Shown piece by piece: positions 60,213 to 64,000 of a DNA stretch of 64,000 bases. The notes under the pieces are model-generated. The model saw nothing but the letters and a program-made list of their open reading frames with translations. It made no database searches and had not been told where the DNA came from. The stretch covers positions 3,499,001 through 3,563,000 of the forward strand of contig NZ_CP138858.1 of NCBI RefSeq assembly GCF_033878955.1, in the 5' to 3' direction. The position numbers and the translations under genes were made by a program. Numbering within the stretch: position 1 is the stretch's first letter; the number at the start of each line of letters is the position of its first letter. Source of the stretch: Coraliomargarita algicola. Lineage in GTDB: Bacteria; Verrucomicrobiota; Verrucomicrobiia; Opitutales; Coraliomargaritaceae.

Positions 60213-61938
60213 TTTGGATTTAGTTTATGAAGCCTCTCGCACGCTCCGGCGTATACGGCCGCAGATTTTGCAAAAAATCGAGGCTGCTGCCGGCGTAGAT
60301 GGAAACTGTGCCTTGAATGTAGAGACGATTGACGCCCGCCTGGCCGAGCATTGGCCACGGCTCTTCGAGCTCTTATATCGACTCTACGGACAGCATTACG
60401 ATTTCTATTATTATCTGGAGCGTATATTACTCACCGCAGTGGACTGCTGGCTTAATCGCCCCGAGGACCTGTGCCAACTCGACATCCGCCGTGAGAATGA
60501 TCCAAACTGGTATCTCTCTGAGCGCATGGTGGGAGGCTCACTCTACGTTGATTTGTTTAGCGGTGATTTAAACAAGCTGCGGGATAAGATTCCGTATCTA
60601 AAAGACCTCGGGCTGACCTATGTGCATCTGATGCCATTGTTTAAGGATCGTGAGGGCAACAGCGACGGTGGCTATGCCATTAGCGATTACCGCAGCGTGA
60701 ATCCCGAGCTCGGCAGCATGGAAGACTTGCGCGCGCTGGCGCACGATTTTCGCGCTGTCGGCATTTCTTTAGTCATTGATTTTGTGTTTAATCACACCTC
60801 CGACGATCATGAATGGGCGGTGCGGGCTCAAGAAGGCGATCGCGAATACATGGATTACTATCACGTCTATCCAGATCGCAGTATACCGGATCAATATGAG
60901 CGTAGCCTGCGTGAAATCTTTCCTACGATTCGGCGCGGTAATTTTACCTGGCAGGAAGGCATGCAGAGTTGGGTGTGGACCACATTCAACAGCTTTCAAT
61001 GGGACCTCAAATATGCCAACCCCGAGGTCTTTCGAGCGATGGCGGAAGAAATGCTCTTTCTCGCAAATACTGGTGTAGAGATACTACGACTCGACGCGGT
61101 CGCATTCATTTGGAAACAAATGGGAACCAATTGCGAGAATTTGCCTGAGGCGCATCTATTGATTCAAGCGTTCAATGCCGTATGTCGCATTGCTGCGCCG
61201 GGGCTTGCTTTTAAGTCGGAGGCCATCGTGCATCCCGATGAAGTGGTGAAATACATCAGCACCGAAGAGTGCCCGATCTCGTATAATCCCACTTTGATGG
61301 CATTGCTTTGGGAGGCGATTGCAACTCGTGAAACCAAGTTACTCAAGCAATCGGTTGGCCATCGTCAGCATCTGCTGCCCGGCACGGTATGGATCAACTA
61401 TTTGCGCGGGCATGACGACATTGGCTGGTCATTTGACAATGGAGATGCATGGGCTGTCGGCATCAACCCCGACGACCATCGCAACTTCTTGAACAGCTTT
61501 TACACGGGGGCCTTTAAAGGCTCCTTTGCGGCTGGAGTGCCCTTTCAGCATAATACCGATACGGGAGATATGCGCGTTTCGGGCACGATGGCTTCGCTCG
61601 CGGGGCTGGAGCAGGCACTTGTGACCGGAGAGCCTCAATTGATCGAAATGGCGGTGCGACGCATACGGATGCTTTATGGTGTCTTGAGTAGTATCGGCGG
61701 CATACCGCTCATCTTTTTAGGCGAAGAGTGGGGGATGCTCAATGATTACGACTACTTGGCAGATAAAGAGAAAAAGGACGATAGTCGTTGGGTGCATCGG
61801 CCCAAGATGGACTGGAGTCTCGTCGGTGAGCTCAAAAAAAGAAATCTGTGCGGGCACGTATTTTCCGAGAGATGCAGGAGTTGTTTGAAACCCGCAAGGC
61901 ATGCCCGGCCTTCACTGGTAGCCAGATGCGCTTATTAG
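60205..61938 (+). CDS. Amylosucrase-like GH13 enzyme, N-terminal and catalytic part (frameshifted)
   Basis: A GH13_4-type glucosyltransferase or sucrose hydrolase. N-terminal helical domain (~1-95), then a TIM barrel with LMPLFKDREGNSDGGYA, LVIDFVFNHTSDDHEWA, nucleophile in EILRLDAVAFIWKQM, acid/base in FKSEAIVHPDEV, and RGHDDIGWSF; IFLGEEWGMLNDYDYL. The frame ends in an unrelated tail after WSLVGELKK; the true C-terminus continues in another frame (61848-62162). The shift lies in a run of seven A at 61834-61840. The ATG overlaps the SPS stop by 8 bp. The enzyme would act on sucrose from the adjacent synthase. Confidence 0.85.
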   Translation: MPDLDLVYEASRTLRRIRPQILQKIEAAAGVDGNCALNVETIDARLAEHWPRLFELLYRLYGQHYDFYYYLERILLTAVDCWLNRPEDLCQLDIRRENDPNWYLSERMVGGSLYVDLFSGDLNKLRDKIPYLKDLGLTYVHLMPLFKDREGNSDGGYAISDYRSVNPELGSMEDLRALAHDFRAVGISLVIDFVFNHTSDDHEWAVRAQEGDREYMDYYHVYPDRSIPDQYERSLREIFPTIRRGNFTWQEGMQSWVWTTFNSFQWDLKYANPEVFRAMAEEMLFLANTGVEILRLDAVAFIWKQMGTNCENLPEAHLLIQAFNAVCRIAAPGLAFKSEAIVHPDEVVKYISTEECPISYNPTLMALLWEAIATRETKLLKQSVGHRQHLLPGTVWINYLRGHDDIGWSFDNGDAWAVGINPDDHRNFLNSFYTGAFKGSFAAGVPFQHNTDTGDMRVSGTMASLAGLEQALVTGEPQLIEMAVRRIRMLYGVLSSIGGIPLIFLGEEWGMLNDYDYLADKEKKDDSRWVHRPKMDWSLVGELKKRNLCGHVFSERCRSCLKPARHARPSLVARCAY

Positions 61939-62162
61939 AGCCAGAGAATGCGCATGTGATCAGTTATTTGCGTTGGAGTGAGGGGCACATACTTGTAGTG
62001 ATTGCCAATTTCTCCGACGCCGCACAGACTGTTAATATGCGTCGCTTGCGCACTGAGGGGCTCGCTCATTTTTTTAAAGATAAACTAAGCCAGCGGACTC
62101 TATCCACCCACGACATCCTAGAGCTCGAGCCCTATGAGCTATTATGGTTGGTTGAGGATTGA
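61848..62162 (+). CDS. Amylosucrase-like enzyme, C-terminal beta domain (other frame)
   Basis: 104 codons reading ARIFREMQELFETRKACPAF, HVISYLRWSEGHILVVIANF, LELEPYELLWLVE, the expected C-terminal beta-sandwich of a GH13 enzyme. It lacks a catalytic core of its own and overlaps the previous frame by 91 bp; with one more A in the poly-A run, the two parts become one ~650-aa protein, the usual amylosucrase size. Confidence 0.78.
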   Translation: MRARIFREMQELFETRKACPAFTGSQMRLLEPENAHVISYLRWSEGHILVVIANFSDAAQTVNMRRLRTEGLAHFFKDKLSQRTLSTHDILELEPYELLWLVED

Positions 62163-62191
62163 GTGATGCGATACCGCCCCGTTCATATTTA

Positions 62192-62338
62192 ACAGAGGTC
62201 AGAAGCCAGAGGTCAGAAAACAGAAGGCAGTCACCGTGAATCCGTTCGTTATGAAAATCACGGCATGCGCCATTTGGGCGAGACAGGAAGGGGCATCACT
62301 GATTGATGTTCATTTCTATCCTCTGACTTCTCTTTCTT
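62192..62338. repeat. Imperfect inverted repeat of AGAGGTCAGA words
   Basis: AGAGGTCAGA is repeated directly (62194 and 62208 approx.) and related inverted words (CCTCTGACTTCTCT) occur at 62314-62338. The arms enclose about 80 bp without a gene. Similar in architecture, not in sequence, to the GAAC-rich elements at 38.2 and 42.4 kb. Confidence 0.4.
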
Positions 62339-62422
62339 AAAAAGGATCAAGTTTAGAAAGCGTCACATGCTGGGATTAGTGCTTGAGCTATACTTACAAA
62401 GTCGAAATATCGGCGTGCAACA

Positions 62423-62497
62423 GTCCCTATAGTTCAATGGATAGAACAACTGTTTCCTAAATAGTCGATCTGGGTTCGAGTCCCAGTGGGGGCACCA
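62423..62497 (+). tRNA. tRNA-Arg (anticodon CCT)
   Basis: 75 nt including encoded CCA. Acceptor GTCCCTA/TGGGGGC, D arm GTTC-AATGGATA-GAAC, anticodon stem ACTGT/ATAGT with loop TTCCTAA (anticodon CCT, decoding AGG), T arm CTGGG-TTCGAGT-CCCAG. All four stems pair with a few G-T pairs. Confidence 0.95.
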
Positions 62498-62542
62498 TGC
62501 TTTGCTCAGTGAGCTAGAGCCATCTATCCTTTGCCCTTTGGA

Positions 62543-63184
62543 CTATTTTTTCGGTAAGATGACGCGGCGGCGGGGGATGACGCGGCGGCGGTTGTCGTCG
62601 CTGCTGTTATTACTGCGATTACTTATGTTATTGGTGGTTGGTGGCAGTGTGGGGGGCGTTGCGTTTTTGTTGGGCTGAGTGGTGGAGGCGACTACGGGCA
62701 GTGGAGCTTCGCTGACGCTCATGAGTGTCAGGCGCTCGGAGCGTCCGTTCATGTTGACCGTGAGTGTGCGGGAGTCGGCGTCGTAGCCACGTACGCTGAT
62801 GCCGTCTTCGGCTTGGTTCTCTTGGATCCAATAGCCTTTTTGCTCGGTTTTGTTGAAGACGCTAAACTGATATTTGCCGTTGAATTTGACGACACCGCGA
62901 AATTCGATTTCGCGGCTAATGGGGCCATTGGTTTGCACCACGGGCTTGGGCGGTTCTGGCTTTTTCTCACCGTAACCGGGGGGCAGGAAGGGGTTGCTGC
63001 TTTCGAGCGTTTCTGCGAACGCGCTTTGTGCGCAGGGAACCGTTAGAACGAGTGTGAGAGTGAGTGCTAGGGGCAGGGCCTTGATTGTAGTCGACTGCCT
63101 CGGGTGCAGTGCGTCGCTGCGCGTTGCATCTTTGAAGCCCGGTGTGAGGGCTTCTTTCATTCGTTGAGCTAAATCTGTTAACAT
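62543..63184 (-). CDS. Exported protein adjacent to a secretin (possible secretion-system component)
   Basis: A 213-aa protein with an internal hydrophobic signal/anchor (ALPLALTLTLVLTVPCAQSA), then SSNPFLPPGYGEKKPEPPKP and a small beta domain (ISREIEFRGVVKFNGKYQFSVF, GYWIQENQ), ending in a low-complexity Asn/Arg/Pro tail. It resembles the inner-membrane periplasmic domains of GspC/PilP type only loosely. It lies 15 bp after the secretin gene on the same strand, supporting a role in the same type II secretion or pilus-like machine. Confidence 0.6.
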   Translation of the reverse strand: MLTDLAQRMKEALTPGFKDATRSDALHPRQSTTIKALPLALTLTLVLTVPCAQSAFAETLESSNPFLPPGYGEKKPEPPKPVVQTNGPISREIEFRGVVKFNGKYQFSVFNKTEQKGYWIQENQAEDGISVRGYDADSRTLTVNMNGRSERLTLMSVSEAPLPVVASTTQPNKNATPPTLPPTTNNISNRSNNSSDDNRRRVIPRRRVILPKK

Positions 63185-63199
63185 TTGCTGTATCGTTGA

Positions 63200-64000
63200 T
63201 TAGCGGCGGAGTGAACGGGGGGTGGATTTACCTGACTTCTCTTTTACAGGCTCTTCTTTTTCTTCAAATTTACTGCCTTTGAGGTAAATGTCTGATGTGG
63301 TGCTCGTCTCGATGTATTGTTTGATGACTTCGGTTTCAGCAGCTCCTTCGATATAATTTTTCGAGACTTTGTCTGCTTTGTCTGGATTCTCTAAAACGGT
63401 CGGACGGATGAAAATGATGATTTCAGTGCGATCGTAGTCATCGGAAGAATTGCCAAATATGCTTTTGAACACGGGCAGGCGACCTATTATTGGGTAGTAG
63501 CTGTTGCTGTTCGCCCCTTTGTTTTCTTGTAGGCCACCTAAGACGACGATTTGCCCGTCTTTGACGCTGATGGTAGAGGTGGCTTCGCGCACACCGATGA
63601 CGGGTTGGTCATTCCCATCGATTGTGACGGTGTCGACGACGTTTTCGACGGTTTGTTCGATGACCATTTGGACCGTGCCGTCGGCGCCGATGAGCGGGGT
63701 GACGGTGAGTTTTATGCCGATGTCGCGGTATTCGACCGTGCTGCTGGTGGAGGTGCTGTCGCTGTAATTTGTGCTACCAGTGATGATTGGTTGCGATTTA
63801 CTAACGTTGATGATGCCTTCCTCGTTGTGACTGACTACGATGCGTGGAGCAGAAAGCACACGTGTGTCACTGTCTCCATTGGTGGGGGCGATTGCAGTGG
63901 AGAGTGTGAAGTCTGAAGGATTATCGAGGCTGATCGCTCCACCGGAGAAGCTGAGTCCATCAGCCGTGCCCGCAACAATGGAACTGAATGTTTGAGTTGC
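63200..64000 (-). CDS. Type II/III secretin-family protein (5' end outside window)
   Basis: C-terminal ~266 residues of a secretin. VLSAPRIVVSHNEEG, ...EYRDIGIKLTVTPLIG, ISVKDGQIVVLGGLQENKG (the VxxGxxG-like gate region) and IPIIGRLPVFKSIFGN-type segment (here YPIIGRLPVFKSIFG), RTEIIIFIRPTVLENP are typical of the outer-membrane beta-barrel domain. The frame is open to base 64000. A Ser/Lys/Glu-rich C-terminal tail (~60 residues) follows the barrel. GspD or PilQ-like, not resolved. Confidence 0.9.
   Translation of the reverse strand, partial: ATQTFSSIVAGTADGLSFSGGAISLDNPSDFTLSTAIAPTNGDSDTRVLSAPRIVVSHNEEGIINVSKSQPIITGSTNYSDSTSTSSTVEYRDIGIKLTVTPLIGADGTVQMVIEQTVENVVDTVTIDGNDQPVIGVREATSTISVKDGQIVVLGGLQENKGANSNSYYPIIGRLPVFKSIFGNSSDDYDRTEIIIFIRPTVLENPDKADKVSKNYIEGAAETEVIKQYIETSTTSDIYLKGSKFEEKEEPVKEKSGKSTPRSLRR

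Overview
The window looks like the chromosome of a Verrucomicrobiota bacterium, most likely class Opitutae (marine Puniceicoccales/Coraliomargarita type). Supporting signs are two PEP-CTERM proteins, a large secreted beta-helix protein, a DUF4838 protein, a CbiR cobamide-remodelling hydrolase of the kind known from Akkermansia, an embedded GxxExxY gene, a RAYT transposase, and many genes without an obvious Shine-Dalgarno sequence. The lineage is inferred from gene content, not from a marker-gene match.

Layout. (1) 1-1.8 kb, minus strand: cobU (partial), cbiR, cobO. (2) 1.8-10.9 kb, mostly plus strand, accessory: a leader holding a degenerate copy of the cbiK promoter and first codons, a Tat-exported aldo/keto reductase, a 1392-aa beta-helix surface protein, two PEP-CTERM proteins, and a methyltransferase-ArsR pair with a 28-bp palindromic operator. 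(3) 10.9-13.3 kb: twelve copies of a 168-bp hairpin-rich tandem repeat, interrupted by a GxxExxY PD-(D/E)XK-like gene. (4) 24.2-13.3 kb, minus strand: a tightly overlapping cobalt-early corrin operon, cbiK (signal peptide), cobI, a GATE-domain membrane protein, cbiC, cbiD, cobA (split), cbiET, a cbiF-cbiG-cbiH triple fusion, cbiA. (5) 24.4-35.4 kb: lnt, an epimerase, a renalase-like oxidoreductase, a DUF2760/Hsp70/Hsp70-DUF3731 triad, rnd, rsmI. (6) 35.6-49.6 kb: two hybrid histidine kinases, queF, ridA, a dicarboxylate symporter, ksgA, trpC, a YdbH/AsmA-like protein, sod, an alanine symporter, tadA, infA, cysK. (7) 49.7-56.9 kb: a lipoprotein, a DUF4838 protein, an SNF2 helicase, a broken RAYT transposase. 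(8) 57-62.2 kb: a sucrose cluster (SPP-like phosphatase, sucrose-phosphate synthase, amylosucrase-like GH13), the last two frameshifted. (9) 62.4-64 kb: tRNA-Arg(CCT), then a secretion-type protein and a truncated secretin.

Function. The two cobalamin units together give cobalt insertion, most of corrin ring construction, adenosylation and nucleotide-loop activation; CbiR suggests that imported cobamides are also remodelled. No CbiJ/CobK reductase, CobD, CobS or CbiMNQO transporter lies inside the window. The two units share a 29-bp palindrome and about 46 bp of near-identical promoter sequence, which continues into a fossil of the cbiK start upstream of cobO, so they were probably wired together by duplication. 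Four genes are interrupted by single-base frame changes (cobA, RAYT, SPS, amylosucrase); two of these lie at poly-A runs, so base-calling error must be excluded before decay or programmed frameshifting is argued.
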